A DNA stretch of 64,000 bases. Source: Stappia indica (GTDB lineage: Bacteria; Pseudomonadota; Alphaproteobacteria; Rhizobiales; Stappiaceae). Numbering within the stretch: the first letter of the stretch is position 1; every line of letters starts with the position of its first letter. The translations under genes were made by a program, and so were the position numbers. Shown piece after piece: positions 1 to 8,303 of the stretch. The DNA is taken from positions 930,001 to 994,000 of the forward strand of contig NZ_MBQE01000001.1 of the NCBI RefSeq assembly GCF_001696535.1, read 5' to 3'. The notes beneath the pieces were generated by a model that did no database searches, was not told the origin of the DNA, and saw only the letters and a list, made by a program, of their open reading frames with translations.

Positions 1-1168
1 TGGCCCGCGCCAGCCGCCGCGTGGCGATGGCGCCCGAGAGCGCGCACATGGCGAGCGTGCCGAGAAAGACCAGGACCGGCCGGCCGGCGGGCATGAAGAT
101 CGGCAGGCCGGTGCCGGCGGCGACCGCCGCATAGAGGCCGAGCGCAACGAGCACCCCCGGCACGAAGCCGAACAGGGCGAGGATGAACGCTTCCTCGAAG
201 ACGATGCCGAGGAAGAAGCGCTGCGGATAGCCCATCGCCTTGAAGGTCGCGTATTCGCGAATGTGGTCGGCAACGTCGGTGGACAGCACCTGGTAGACGA
301 TGATGACGCCGACAAGGACGCCGATCACCACGCCGAAGCCGAAGACGATGCCGACGGGCTTTTGCGTCGTCTGGAAGCGCTGGTCGCGGGCGGCAGCCTC
401 GTCCAGCGTCCACACCGCGCTGTCGGAGGCCGGCAGCGCCGCGCGCAGGTCCGCAAGCACGGCTGCCGGGTCGGCACCCGGCGCAAGCCGCACCAGCACG
501 TAGTTCGGCGCGCCCGGCAGGCGGGCGGGAAACAGGCGCAGGAAGGTCTGGTCGGAGACGACGAGATAGCCGTCGGCGGAAAAGCCGCCGCCGATCTCGA
601 ACGTACCCGTCACCGTGATCTCCCGGCCTCGCGTCTCGAAGCGATAGGGCGTGCCGGCCTCGATGCCGGCGAACAGGTCGCCCGGCACGTTGCGGGTCTT
701 GCTGTCCATCAAGGCGGTGTCGGGCAGCATCAGGCTCTCGGCCTGGCGGGCGAGCAGAGGATCGCTGAAGGGCGCGCTGGTCGGGTCGATGCCGAACAGG
801 TCCATGATGCGGATGGTGCCGTCCGGCTGCTTCCAGTCGATGCGCCCGTAATAGAAGCCGGTGGCGGAGGCGACGCCCTCCACGCCCAGCGCCTGATAGA
901 GCCGGTTGCGCGGCAGCGGGCTGCCGTCGAACAGGGTGTTGGCGTCGGATGCGGAGATGAGGACGTCGCCGTTCAGCACCGTGTAGGGCAGACGGATGCT
1001 CTCAACCAGCGCCCCGAGAAAGCCGAGCTGCATGAAGATCAGCACATTGGCGAAGGCAACGCCCGACAGCGCGGCGGCCAGGCGCCCCTTGTTGTGCACG
1101 AGCTGCAGCCAGCCGATGGGCAACCGGCCGAGCAGCGCGGTGAGCATGGGGGTAAGCGGGCCGGTCAC
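1..1168 (-). CDS. devC: DevC-type ABC transporter permease (3' end beyond window)
   Basis: This is the inner-membrane permease of a DevABC-type exporter, which works with the adjacent DevB-like adaptor and a DevA ATPase that should lie beyond the left edge. About 389 residues are visible with no stop codon. That is close to the full family length, so only a few residues are probably missing. There is an N-terminal membrane segment near residues 30-55, a large periplasmic domain, and three more membrane segments near 270-295, 315-350 and 360-385 (FtsX-like fold). The start is a GTG that overlaps the TGA of devB as GTGA, implying translational coupling. The substrate cannot be told from sequence; the family exports glycolipids or other amphiphiles. 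Confidence 0.85.
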   Translation of the reverse strand, partial: MTGPLTPMLTALLGRLPIGWLQLVHNKGRLAAALSGVAFANVLIFMQLGFLGALVESIRLPYTVLNGDVLISASDANTLFDGSPLPRNRLYQALGVEGVASATGFYYGRIDWKQPDGTIRIMDLFGIDPTSAPFSDPLLARQAESLMLPDTALMDSKTRNVPGDLFAGIEAGTPYRFETRGREITVTGTFEIGGGFSADGYLVVSDQTFLRLFPARLPGAPNYVLVRLAPGADPAAVLADLRAALPASDSAVWTLDEAAARDQRFQTTQKPVGIVFGFGVVIGVLVGVIIVYQVLSTDVADHIREYATFKAMGYPQRFFLGIVFEEAFILALFGFVPGVLVALGLYAAVAAGTGLPIFMPAGRPVLVFLGTLAMCALSGAIATRRLARA

Positions 1169-2397
1169 GTGCCCTCTCCCGTCTCGATGCGGGCGGTGAC
1201 CTGCAGGTTGGTGAAGCGGCGCACGCGCGCAATGTCGGCCGGATCGATGGCCACATAGACCTTGATCACGCGCGCATCGGTGCGCGCGGCCGGATCCGCG
1301 CCGGTCGCCGTCTGCCGCCCGACGTCCCAGCCGATCTGCTGTACCGTGCCGGCGATGGTGCCGGAGAACGCCTCGCCGGTGATCTCGACGGCATCGCCGG
1401 TCTCCACCGCGCCGATGCGCGACTGGTAGATCTCGATCTCGGCCATCATCTTGTCGATGTCGCCCATGTCGAGAATGCCGCGCTCGCCGGGACGCTCGCC
1501 CGGGCGCACATGGATGTCGAGAACGACGCCGCCGGCGGGCGCCGGCACCATGGAGCGCGCGAGATCGGCCTGCGCGAGGCCAAGAGAGGCGCGCGCGGCG
1601 TCCAGATTGCGCAGCGCGACCGCAATGTCCGCCTGGGCATCGGGCGCATCGGCGGTGTAGCGGCCAAGGGTCGCCCGCGCGCTTTCCACCTCGCGATCCG
1701 CCGCCTGCGAGCGGGCGCCCGCATCGTCATGGGTGGCGCGCGTGACATGGCCGCGGGCGAGCAGCTCCTGCGAGCGCTCCAGCTCCCGCCGGGCGGTGGC
1801 AGCGGCCACCTCTGCCCGCTCGAGGGCGGCCCGCGTCTCCGTCCGGCTGGCGGCGACGGACACACGCTGCCTCGCCAGCTCCGCCTCGCGCAGGTGCACG
1901 GCGGCCTCAGCCGAGGCAAGCGCTGCCAAAAGCTGGGGGCGGTTGTCGAGCTCGGCAAGCGGCTGGCCCTGCTCGACGCGCTCGCCTTCCGCAACAAGCA
2001 GCCGCGCCACGCGGGCATCCCCCGCCCCGAAGGGCGGAGCGACGGTGACAACGAACCCGTCGGGAAGCAGGCGGCCGAGACCGAAGACGGCGGCGGCCTC
2101 CTCGCCGCTTGCGGCAGGCAGCGGCGCCGCCGGGGCAACCGTCTCGCCTGACGGGAACGGCAGGATCCCTCGTGCCTGAAGGACGGCCCCGGCGGCAAGA
2201 CCGCCGCCGACAAGCACGAGACCGAGCGCAAGGCTACGCAGGCGGGAGAGGATCGGCCATAGTCGCGGGCGGCCCGAGGCGGCACGCGGCGACTCGCGCC
2301 GCACCACCGGCAACGGCAGGGCGGACGGCTCGCCGGGCGAGGCGGCGTGCGAGGGCTCGGCTCTGCCGAGAGCTGCCGGGTTGAAGGTTGATGACAT
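1165..2397 (-). CDS. devB: DevB-type HlyD-family periplasmic adaptor of ABC exporter
   Basis: This 410-residue membrane-fusion protein should link the DevC permease to an outer-membrane channel. The N-terminal 50 residues are basic and cytoplasmic. They are followed by one membrane segment near residues 50-70 and a Pro/Ala-rich linker. Next comes a split lipoyl/barrel-sandwich domain flanking a long Ala/Arg/Glu-rich coiled coil (about 145-265), then a beta-barrel region. It overlaps devC by 4 bp. It is divergent from a TetR gene, with an inverted repeat between them, so transcription is probably controlled by that repressor. The family assignment is firm; the exported compound is unknown. Confidence 0.85.
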   Translation of the reverse strand: MSSTFNPAALGRAEPSHAASPGEPSALPLPVVRRESPRAASGRPRLWPILSRLRSLALGLVLVGGGLAAGAVLQARGILPFPSGETVAPAAPLPAASGEEAAAVFGLGRLLPDGFVVTVAPPFGAGDARVARLLVAEGERVEQGQPLAELDNRPQLLAALASAEAAVHLREAELARQRVSVAASRTETRAALERAEVAAATARRELERSQELLARGHVTRATHDDAGARSQAADREVESARATLGRYTADAPDAQADIAVALRNLDAARASLGLAQADLARSMVPAPAGGVVLDIHVRPGERPGERGILDMGDIDKMMAEIEIYQSRIGAVETGDAVEITGEAFSGTIAGTVQQIGWDVGRQTATGADPAARTDARVIKVYVAIDPADIARVRRFTNLQVTARIETGEGT

Positions 2398-2406
2398 GAC
2401 ACGATC

Positions 2407-2434
2407 CTGTTAATGACCGAAAAGTCATTAACAG
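2407..2434. promoter_or_regulatory. Perfect 11-bp inverted repeat, likely TetR operator
   Basis: The arms CTGTTAATGAC (2407-2417) and GTCATTAACAG (2424-2434) are exact reverse complements separated by 6 nt. The repeat lies in the 61-bp gap between devB and the divergent TetR gene, the usual place for an autoregulated TetR operator controlling both directions. The AT-rich arms stand out from the surrounding high-GC sequence. Confidence 0.75.
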
Positions 2435-2458
2435 TGCGCAACAGGAAGTGCAAGGACG

Positions 2459-3115
2459 ATGACGGAACGCAAGTCCGCTGCGGAAACACCGAAGCCCCGG
2501 CGTCGGCGCAAGGAGGCACGGCCCGGCGAGATCATCGATGCGGGACTTCAGGAGTTTGCCGAAAACGGCTTCGCGGCGACGCGGCTGGAGGATGTCGCCA
2601 AGCGGGCGGGCGTCGTGAAAGGCACGATCTACCGCTATTTCTCCAGCAAGGAGGAGCTGTTCGAGGCGGCGCTCGCCTCGCGCATCACGCCGTTCTTCGA
2701 CGATGTGGCGGGACTGGTCGCGGCCTATCCCGGCTCGTCGGAAGAGCTGGTGCGCACGGCCCTGCCCCGCATCTACAAGGCGCTGTTCGAGGACGGGCTG
2801 CACGTGATGATGCGCATCATCATCACGGAAGGCGGGCGCTTCCCGGCGATTGCCGAGCTGTACCACCAGCGCGTCATCAGCCGCGGTCAGGAGGTAATCG
2901 CCGCCCTGGTGCGCCGGGGCGTCGAACGCGGCGAGTTCCGCCGCAGCGCGCTGACCGACCTGCCGATCGTCGTCGTCGCGCCGGCGGTGATGACCATCGT
3001 CTGGAAGATGACCTTCGACCGGTTCGAGCCCATCGAGACCCGGCGTTTCCTCGACGCCCATGTCGACATGGTGCTGGAGGGCCTGCTGGCGAGGGATGAC
3101 AAGACGAAGACCTAG
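2459..3115 (+). CDS. TetR/AcrR-family transcriptional repressor
   Basis: This 218-residue protein has a basic N-terminal tail followed by the TetR DNA-binding domain. The helix-turn-helix lies at about residues 43-61, with the typical GTIYRYFSSKEEL segment. The C-terminal part is an AefR-like ligand-binding and dimerisation region. It is divergent from devB-devC with a perfect inverted repeat between the two starts, so it most likely represses the exporter and itself until an effector binds. Effector unknown. Confidence 0.9.
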   Translation: MTERKSAAETPKPRRRRKEARPGEIIDAGLQEFAENGFAATRLEDVAKRAGVVKGTIYRYFSSKEELFEAALASRITPFFDDVAGLVAAYPGSSEELVRTALPRIYKALFEDGLHVMMRIIITEGGRFPAIAELYHQRVISRGQEVIAALVRRGVERGEFRRSALTDLPIVVVAPAVMTIVWKMTFDRFEPIETRRFLDAHVDMVLEGLLARDDKTKT

Positions 3116-3127
3116 CCGGCGGCGCCC

Positions 3128-4045
3128 TCAGGCCGGGACGGGCGCGCGGCGGGGTCCCTGGCCGGCGGAGAGTGACGCGGACGGGCTTGCCACATCGACG
3201 ATGATCGGCAGCTCCTCCGCTGTCGAAGCGAGATGATACATGATCGGCGCGTGATCGATGTACTCCCACAGATTATAGCCGGGATGTGGGTTCTCCGCGA
3301 TGCATTGGGCAAGGCCGCCATTCCGCCAGGCATAGTCGAGCACGGCCTGGCGCTGGCCCTCGAAATTGCCGAACTCGTCGAAACCGCGAGTCACATGGGT
3401 CGGCGCGACCCTTGGCGGAACCTGCCCCCAACCGGCCTGCTGCATGTAGAGTTTCGTATCCCAGGGAACGCTGTCGAACGGAACGTTCATGTCGCCGATC
3501 AGCAGCGCCGGGCGGTTGCTTTGGTCGATATGCAGCGCCGCTTCGTAGATCTCCTTCATCGCCTGCTCGCGAATGACTGCCTTGGCGTGGATGGCGCCGA
3601 TCGTTGCAATACCGGTGGGCAGGATCAAGGTCGGACGGACGTGATCGGGCTCCCAATACCAGTCCACCCTCCCGCCCAGACCCTGTAGCGCCGGCAGCCT
3701 CTCGTTCCAGAGGAAGCCGAAATTGCAGACGCTCTTCGTGCCCGCCCTCGTCGGCGACCAGCGGAAATCGCCCCGAAAGGCCGGCTTCGGAAAGCCGATG
3801 GAACTCAGGCGCGTGGCGAGATAGTTGACGAAGGTGTTGCCCATGCCGCGGCTGTCGGTGACCTCGGCCAGGACGATCAGGTCGACATGATGCGTCTGGT
3901 ACCAATGCACCAGCGTCTGCACCACGAACTCCACGGAGGTGCTCATCTCGTAGCGATAGGGCACGTTGTCGTTCGGGCGGACCTGGTTCTTCTTCTCGAT
4001 GTTCCAGAACCCGACAGTAAGAAAATCCACGCCGCGTGTCGGCAT
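3128..4045 (-). CDS. Endonuclease/exonuclease/phosphatase (DNase I-like) family protein
   Basis: The start is set at the ATG at 4045, which has GGAG about 10 nt upstream; an in-frame extension to 4150 looks non-coding. The 305-residue product carries the full metal and catalytic set of the EEP superfamily: N15 in a WNIE motif, E61, H153, D185 and N187 in GDMN, then D264-H265 followed by Pro. This superfamily includes DNase I, CdtB, exonuclease III and bacterial sphingomyelinases, and the exact substrate cannot be read from sequence. No signal peptide is obvious. It is divergent from the aerolysin-like and aegerolysin-like genes, so it may belong to the same toxin or defence island. Confidence 0.7.
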   Translation of the reverse strand: MPTRGVDFLTVGFWNIEKKNQVRPNDNVPYRYEMSTSVEFVVQTLVHWYQTHHVDLIVLAEVTDSRGMGNTFVNYLATRLSSIGFPKPAFRGDFRWSPTRAGTKSVCNFGFLWNERLPALQGLGGRVDWYWEPDHVRPTLILPTGIATIGAIHAKAVIREQAMKEIYEAALHIDQSNRPALLIGDMNVPFDSVPWDTKLYMQQAGWGQVPPRVAPTHVTRGFDEFGNFEGQRQAVLDYAWRNGGLAQCIAENPHPGYNLWEYIDHAPIMYHLASTAEELPIIVDVASPSASLSAGQGPRRAPVPA

Positions 4046-4237
4046 CCCGCGCTCACTCCGTAATAGGCAATGGAAAACAGTTGCGCGAACCGTGCGGAAG
4101 CAGCGGTCGCAAGATGCGCTATCGTAGGCAGACACCCCCAAAGATAGCAATGATCATTTATACAATTTTCAGTATTGAACAACACCACCACCCTTGATAG
4201 CGTTGCCGCATCTTTCTGCCAGAGGGTGTATATTCAC
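4046..4237. promoter_or_regulatory. AT-rich divergent intergenic region of the putative toxin island
   Basis: This 192-bp gap separates the EEP-fold gene from the aerolysin-like gene and must hold both promoters. The stretch around 4145-4185 is distinctly AT-rich compared with both genes, as expected for a promoter. AGAGGG at 4221-4226 is the likely ribosome binding site for the ATG at 4238 and favours that start over an in-frame TTG at 4175. I see no clear inverted-repeat operator. Confidence 0.4.
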
Positions 4238-5125
4238 ATGAAAGAACTTTACGCTAAGGCCTTGATGGGTCAGCTCTATGCGACCGAAACCACGACCGCC
4301 GTGACCATTCAGGTGCACAACAACCTGCCGGTGAGGATCGCGGTCTACAATGCAACCAACGCCGGAACACGGCAGCTTCTCGGCCATGTCGAGCCGGGCT
4401 CCAACGGCCCGGTGACCGGAACGGACGGCGACTATCTGGTGATCGCCTCGGCGATCAGCGGCAGCTTCATCAGCGCCTATGCGCTGAACACCAGCGAGAG
4501 CAGCTACACCGTCGACAACTCGGTCCTGACCACGCCGAACGACATCGGCTCGATCCCCGTGCCGACCACCGATGTGCTGGTGCCGGTCAACTCGCCGCTG
4601 GTGATGGTGGCAATCTCGACCATCTCGCCGGACGGGTCGACCACCAACTACATCACCCGCGAGCAGTTCTGGAACCTGCAGGGCGACAGCTACAGCCTGG
4701 CCGTCGGCGAGAGCCGGACCGTCAGCTACACCATCGTCTCGGGCCGCCAGACCACCTCCTCGACGCAGGACACGGTGGGCGCGAGCATCGGCGTCGACGC
4801 CCATGCGGGCTGGGGACCGATCTCGGCGGGCATCTCGGCGAGCCTCAACGCGGAATCGACCACCTTCCAGCAGGTCACGGTCAACGAGCAGACCACCTCC
4901 TACATGTCGGACACGGTAACCAATTCCGGCGACGACGACGTGGCGGTGCTGCGCTGGCAGATGACGGACGTGATCACGATCTTCTCGCCGAGCTACCAGC
5001 CGCTTGCCTCGATCGTCAGCGGCCTGAACCCGATCATCGTCAAGAGCTACAATGTCTCCGACCTGATCAATCCGGAGCAGCCGACGGACCTGGTGGCGCG
5101 CCAGATCCCCGTCACGATGGGCTGA
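4238..5125 (+). CDS. Putative aerolysin/ETX-MTX2-like beta-pore-forming protein
   Basis: This 295-residue protein has no signal peptide. Residues 65-140 form a beta-rich region. Residues 155-225 are a Ser/Thr-alternating stretch around a Gly/Ala-rich core (about 178-204), the pattern of the membrane-inserting hairpin in aerolysin-type toxins. A WQMTDVI segment follows near 240. The fold call rests on this pattern and on general resemblance to insecticidal crystal-toxin-like beta proteins, so it is inference. It is followed 64 bp later by an aegerolysin-like gene in the same direction, a pairing known from the binary Cry34/Cry35 toxins. A non-toxin beta-sandwich protein remains possible. Confidence 0.5.
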   Translation: MKELYAKALMGQLYATETTTAVTIQVHNNLPVRIAVYNATNAGTRQLLGHVEPGSNGPVTGTDGDYLVIASAISGSFISAYALNTSESSYTVDNSVLTTPNDIGSIPVPTTDVLVPVNSPLVMVAISTISPDGSTTNYITREQFWNLQGDSYSLAVGESRTVSYTIVSGRQTTSSTQDTVGASIGVDAHAGWGPISAGISASLNAESTTFQQVTVNEQTTSYMSDTVTNSGDDDVAVLRWQMTDVITIFSPSYQPLASIVSGLNPIIVKSYNVSDLINPEQPTDLVARQIPVTMG

Positions 5126-5189
5126 ACCGGCTGCCTGCCGGTTTACTGCCCCCGCGGTCAAATCCCCCTATCAAGCAAGGACTTCGAAC

Positions 5190-5585
5190 ATGAGCTGTTG
5201 CGACGCCAGCCTCGTCAAGATCGTCAATAACTCCGGCACCGACTTCACGGTCACCGCCTCCGACGGCACTGTCGGCAACCTGCACGATCTCGACAAGGGC
5301 ACCACGATCGCCGACCAGAGCAGCGCCAGCGGCAACGCCTATTCCAGCGGCGGCACGGACGGGAACTGCTCGGGCTATGTGACGATCACCACCGCCAATG
5401 GGAGCTATTCGCTGAAGCTGGCCTACGGCTTCACCGCCGCCAACAACCGCGGCTCCTGCCCCTGCACGGCCTCCTCGCAGGACCAGGTGACGGCCGCGAA
5501 CTATGTCGCGACCGCAGTGGCGACGACCGGGACCAGCGACGGCTCGGCCAGCACGGTGTGGACCATCACCACCCAGCTGACCTGA
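5190..5585 (+). CDS. Putative aegerolysin-like (Cry34/Gpp34-like) small beta protein
   Basis: The product has 131 residues, matching the 120-140 residue size of aegerolysins. It opens with a VKIVNNSGTDFTV beta strand, has a mid-protein Gly-Gly-Thr-Asp-Gly segment, then an SYSLKLAYGF strand and a C-terminal TVWTITT strand. This order recalls Cry34-type aegerolysins. Cys at 3-4, one in the middle and a CPC motif suggest disulphides or metal binding, unlike typical aegerolysins. Aegerolysins bind sphingolipid-rich membranes and recruit a pore-forming partner, here probably the upstream gene. The family call is from remembered architecture and needs profile confirmation. Confidence 0.45.
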   Translation: MSCCDASLVKIVNNSGTDFTVTASDGTVGNLHDLDKGTTIADQSSASGNAYSSGGTDGNCSGYVTITTANGSYSLKLAYGFTAANNRGSCPCTASSQDQVTAANYVATAVATTGTSDGSASTVWTITTQLT

Positions 5586-5617
5586 GCCGCACTGCCGCAC
5601 GGCACAGCCCCGAATGC

Positions 5618-5655
5618 TGAACAGGCCCGCCGGATCGCTCCGGCGGGCCTGTTCA
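5618..5655. terminator. Perfect 17-bp hairpin between convergent genes
   Basis: The arms 5618-5634 and 5639-5655 are exact reverse complements with a 4-nt TCGC loop and a GC-rich core (AGGCCCGCCGGA). It follows the aegerolysin-like stop by about 30 bp and lies before the 3' end of the convergent ATP12 gene, so it probably terminates both transcripts. There is no strong T tract on either side. Confidence 0.7.
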
Positions 5656-5679
5656 TGGCCTGCGGTTGCAGGCGGGCGC

Positions 5680-6474
5680 TCAGTCGATGCTGCGGCCCGC
5701 GCAGACGTTCAGGATCAGCGCTGCCGCATCGAAATCGCGGCGGCGCACGGCGCGCAAGGCGGCCGCTTCCGGATCCTGGCCCCATTGCTCGATGTTCCAG
5801 TCCTCGTCGACGAAGGCCGCCGCCCAGGCCGCATCGGCCGAGAGTTCGCCCTCCATCAGCGCCAGCGCCAGCAGGGCCGAGCCGCTCAAGGTCGTCGCGA
5901 CGTGCAGGGCCGCCAGCGGCAAGGGCGCAATCGGCGACAGCACCTCGCGGATGCGCGCCAGCAGCGCCGCGTCCTGGCGCACCGGCATGATGCCCTCGGC
6001 CAGCACGAACCGCCCGCCGAACCGCCCTTCCGCCCAGGACAGCACCGGGCCCCAGGTGACGTTCTGCCGCTCGACCAGTTCCTGCGGACTGTCCGCCCGA
6101 TAGAACAGCAGATCGTTGCCGGCATAGGCGGTGACGTCGTCCGCCACCTCCCCGGCCCGCGCCGGCACCGCGTCGATGGCGGTGTTGGCAATGCGGGTCA
6201 ACGGCATGGTGGCCGGGTCGATTTCTTTGCCCTGCGCGGCCCATTCGTCGGCGATGCGGGCCGCGATCTGTTCCTCGGCAAGCGCAAGGAGGTTGCGCCC
6301 CGTCGTCTTGACCGACCGGCCGTCGAGCTGGACGGCATGCAGTCCGTCCTCCTGCCGCGCGATGCCGACCTCCTTGTAGAAGCGCTTGGGCAGTTCGCGG
6401 CGGGACAGGGTCCTGGCGCGCTCGACCGGATCGGTGGTGCCGCCGTCCTCGATATCGCTCAACAGGTCGCGCAT
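5680..6474 (-). CDS. ATP12-family F1-ATPase assembly chaperone
   Basis: The 264-residue product matches the alphaproteobacterial/mitochondrial ATP12 family, which binds free F1 alpha subunit during ATP synthase assembly. Recognisable segments are the RFYKEVG start of the N-terminal beta domain, a VQLDGRSVKTT strand, and the helical C-terminal half with ADSPQELVERQ and VDEDWNIEQWG. The ATG at 6474 overlaps the TGA of the upstream HAD gene by one base; a GTG at 6477 is an alternative start. Translational coupling with the HAD gene is likely. Confidence 0.9.
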   Translation of the reverse strand: MRDLLSDIEDGGTTDPVERARTLSRRELPKRFYKEVGIARQEDGLHAVQLDGRSVKTTGRNLLALAEEQIAARIADEWAAQGKEIDPATMPLTRIANTAIDAVPARAGEVADDVTAYAGNDLLFYRADSPQELVERQNVTWGPVLSWAEGRFGGRFVLAEGIMPVRQDAALLARIREVLSPIAPLPLAALHVATTLSGSALLALALMEGELSADAAWAAAFVDEDWNIEQWGQDPEAAALRAVRRRDFDAAALILNVCAGRSID

Positions 6475-7157
6475 CACGCAAGCTCCCTTTGTTCCATGTC
6501 GCTCCAGCCGAGCAGGACGCCCAGCGCCGGCACCAGCTCGTCGAACCGGTCGAGAATGCGGACCGCGCCGGCGGCCTCCAGCCGCGTCCGCGGATGATAG
6601 CCCCAGCTGACGCCGAGCCCGGCAACACCGGCCGCGCGGGCCATCTCCATGTCGAAATCCGTGTCGCCGATCATCACGGTGCGCGAGGGCTCCGCCCCGG
6701 TCTCGGCCATCGCCTGCAGGATCATGCCCGGATGCGGCTTGGACGGCGCCTTGTCGGCGGTCTGGATGGTGACGAAGCGCCCGTCCAGCCCGTGGCTCTC
6801 CTGCATGTGGCGGACGCCGCGCATGGCCTTGCCGGTGGCGATGCCGAGCAACACGTCGTCGCGGGCCGACAGCACGTCGAGCGTCTCGCGCGCGCCGGGA
6901 TAGAGCGGGTCGTGGTCGAGCCCGGCCAGCCGACGGGACACCTTGGACTGGCGATAGGCCTCCGCCATCGCCGGCACCAGATGATGGTGCTCGGGCGCGG
7001 CCAGCCGCGCGAAGGCGACCTCCAGCGACAGGCCGACGATGGAAAGCCCCGCCTCGCGCGAGGGCGGGGCGAGACCGACGGTCTCGAACCCGACGGCGAG
7101 GCCGTGCAGGATGGTTTCCTGGCTGTCGACCAGCGTGCCGTCACAATCGAAGATCAC
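6474..7157 (-). CDS. HAD-IA family hydrolase (phosphoglycolate phosphatase-like)
   Basis: The product is a haloacid-dehalogenase fold phosphatase of 227 residues from a GTG start. The nucleophile motif FDCDGT lies right at the N-terminus (D4, D6), with a helical cap in the first third. A conserved Lys lies in KAPSKPHPG, and the acidic motif GDTDFDME completes the site. Because the first strand begins at residue 2, the real start may be a few codons upstream at a CTG or other non-ATG codon; the preceding rluC stop is only 13 bp away. It sits between rluC and the ATP12 gene in one operon. Substrate unassigned. Confidence 0.85.
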   Translation of the reverse strand: MIFDCDGTLVDSQETILHGLAVGFETVGLAPPSREAGLSIVGLSLEVAFARLAAPEHHHLVPAMAEAYRQSKVSRRLAGLDHDPLYPGARETLDVLSARDDVLLGIATGKAMRGVRHMQESHGLDGRFVTIQTADKAPSKPHPGMILQAMAETGAEPSRTVMIGDTDFDMEMARAAGVAGLGVSWGYHPRTRLEAAGAVRILDRFDELVPALGVLLGWSDMEQRELA

Positions 7158-7169
7158 CAGATACAGGGC

Positions 7170-8180
7170 CTACTCCTCCGGGTCGTTGGTCTCGGGATCG
7201 TATTGCGAGGCATCGAAGCCGAGCAGGTTCCAGCTCTGCTGCATGTGCGGCGGCAGCGGCGCCGAGACATCGATGGTGCCGCGGCCCGAGGGGTGCGGAA
7301 TGACGATGCGGCGGGCATGCAGATGCAGCTTGTTCTGGATGCCGCCGGGAAATTCCCAGTTCTCGATGTTGAAGTATTTCGGGTCGCCGAGGATCGGGTG
7401 ATGGATATGGGCGGTGTGGGCGCGCAGCTGGTGCGTGCGGCCGGTGATCGGCCGCAGCGAGACCCAGGACACCTTCGGCCCGGCATTTTCCACCACCGAA
7501 TAGAGCGAGACGGAATGCTGCGCATCGTCCTCGCCGTGGCGGGCGACGCGCATGCGCTCCTCGCCCTCGTCGCGCGCCAGATAGGTGGAGACGCGCCCCT
7601 GGCGCGGCTTCGGCACGCCGGCAACGAGCGCCCAGTAGATCTTGCGGGTCTGGCGGGCGCGGAAAGACTTGGCCATTTCGGACGCGGCCTTGCGCGTCTT
7701 GGCCAGCAGCAGGATGCCGGAGGTCTCGCGGTCGAGCCGGTGGACGAGACGCGGCTTTTCGCCCTTTGCGTCGCGGAAGGCCTCGAGCATGCCGTCGAGA
7801 TGGCGCGTCAGGCCGGAGCCGCCCTGCACGGCCAACCCGGCCGGCTTGTTCAGCACCATGACCTCGCGGTCCTCGTAGAGGACCATCGCCTCGACAGCCT
7901 CGCGGTCGCCGGCCACCAGCTTGCGCGGCTTCGGCTTGGCGTTGGCGCTGTCCTTCGCCGTCACATGGGCATCGACGGTGAGCGGCGGGATGCGGACCAT
8001 CTGGCCGGTGCCGACGCGGGTGGAGGTCTCCGCGCGCTTGCCGTCGACCCGCACCTGCCCCGTGCGCAGCAGCTTCTGCAGGTGGCCGTGGCCGAGGCCC
8101 GGATAGTGGGTCTTGAACCAGCGGTCGAGCCGCATGCCGGCCTCGTCGGAGGTGACGGTCTTCTGTTCGATACCGGACAT
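7170..8180 (-). CDS. rluC: RluC-type 23S rRNA pseudouridine synthase
   Basis: The start is set at the ATG at 8180, with GGGAAG upstream, giving 336 residues. Residues 15-70 form an S4 RNA-binding domain (MRLDRWF onward). The catalytic core follows, with the motif HRLDRETSG, whose Asp150 is the expected nucleophile. RluC-type enzymes isomerise specific uridines in 23S rRNA. It is first in a tight rluC-HAD-ATP12 operon. RluD-like specificity cannot be wholly excluded. Confidence 0.88.
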   Translation of the reverse strand: MSGIEQKTVTSDEAGMRLDRWFKTHYPGLGHGHLQKLLRTGQVRVDGKRAETSTRVGTGQMVRIPPLTVDAHVTAKDSANAKPKPRKLVAGDREAVEAMVLYEDREVMVLNKPAGLAVQGGSGLTRHLDGMLEAFRDAKGEKPRLVHRLDRETSGILLLAKTRKAASEMAKSFRARQTRKIYWALVAGVPKPRQGRVSTYLARDEGEERMRVARHGEDDAQHSVSLYSVVENAGPKVSWVSLRPITGRTHQLRAHTAHIHHPILGDPKYFNIENWEFPGGIQNKLHLHARRIVIPHPSGRGTIDVSAPLPPHMQQSWNLLGFDASQYDPETNDPEE

Positions 8181-8303
8181 GATGCTTCCCGTTGCAGGAA
8201 AGGGCCCGCGCGCCATCCGCAGCAGTGGCCCCGCCCCTTTTTCAAGCGCCCTACCTAATCCCGACGCCGCCCGAGGGCAAGCAAAGCATGGCGCCCACGA
8301 CGC

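Noticed and set aside
4175-4237. Upstream TTG start for the aerolysin-like gene
   Set aside because: The ATG at 4238 has a well-placed AGAGGG, while the TTG has none and lies in AT-rich promoter-like sequence.
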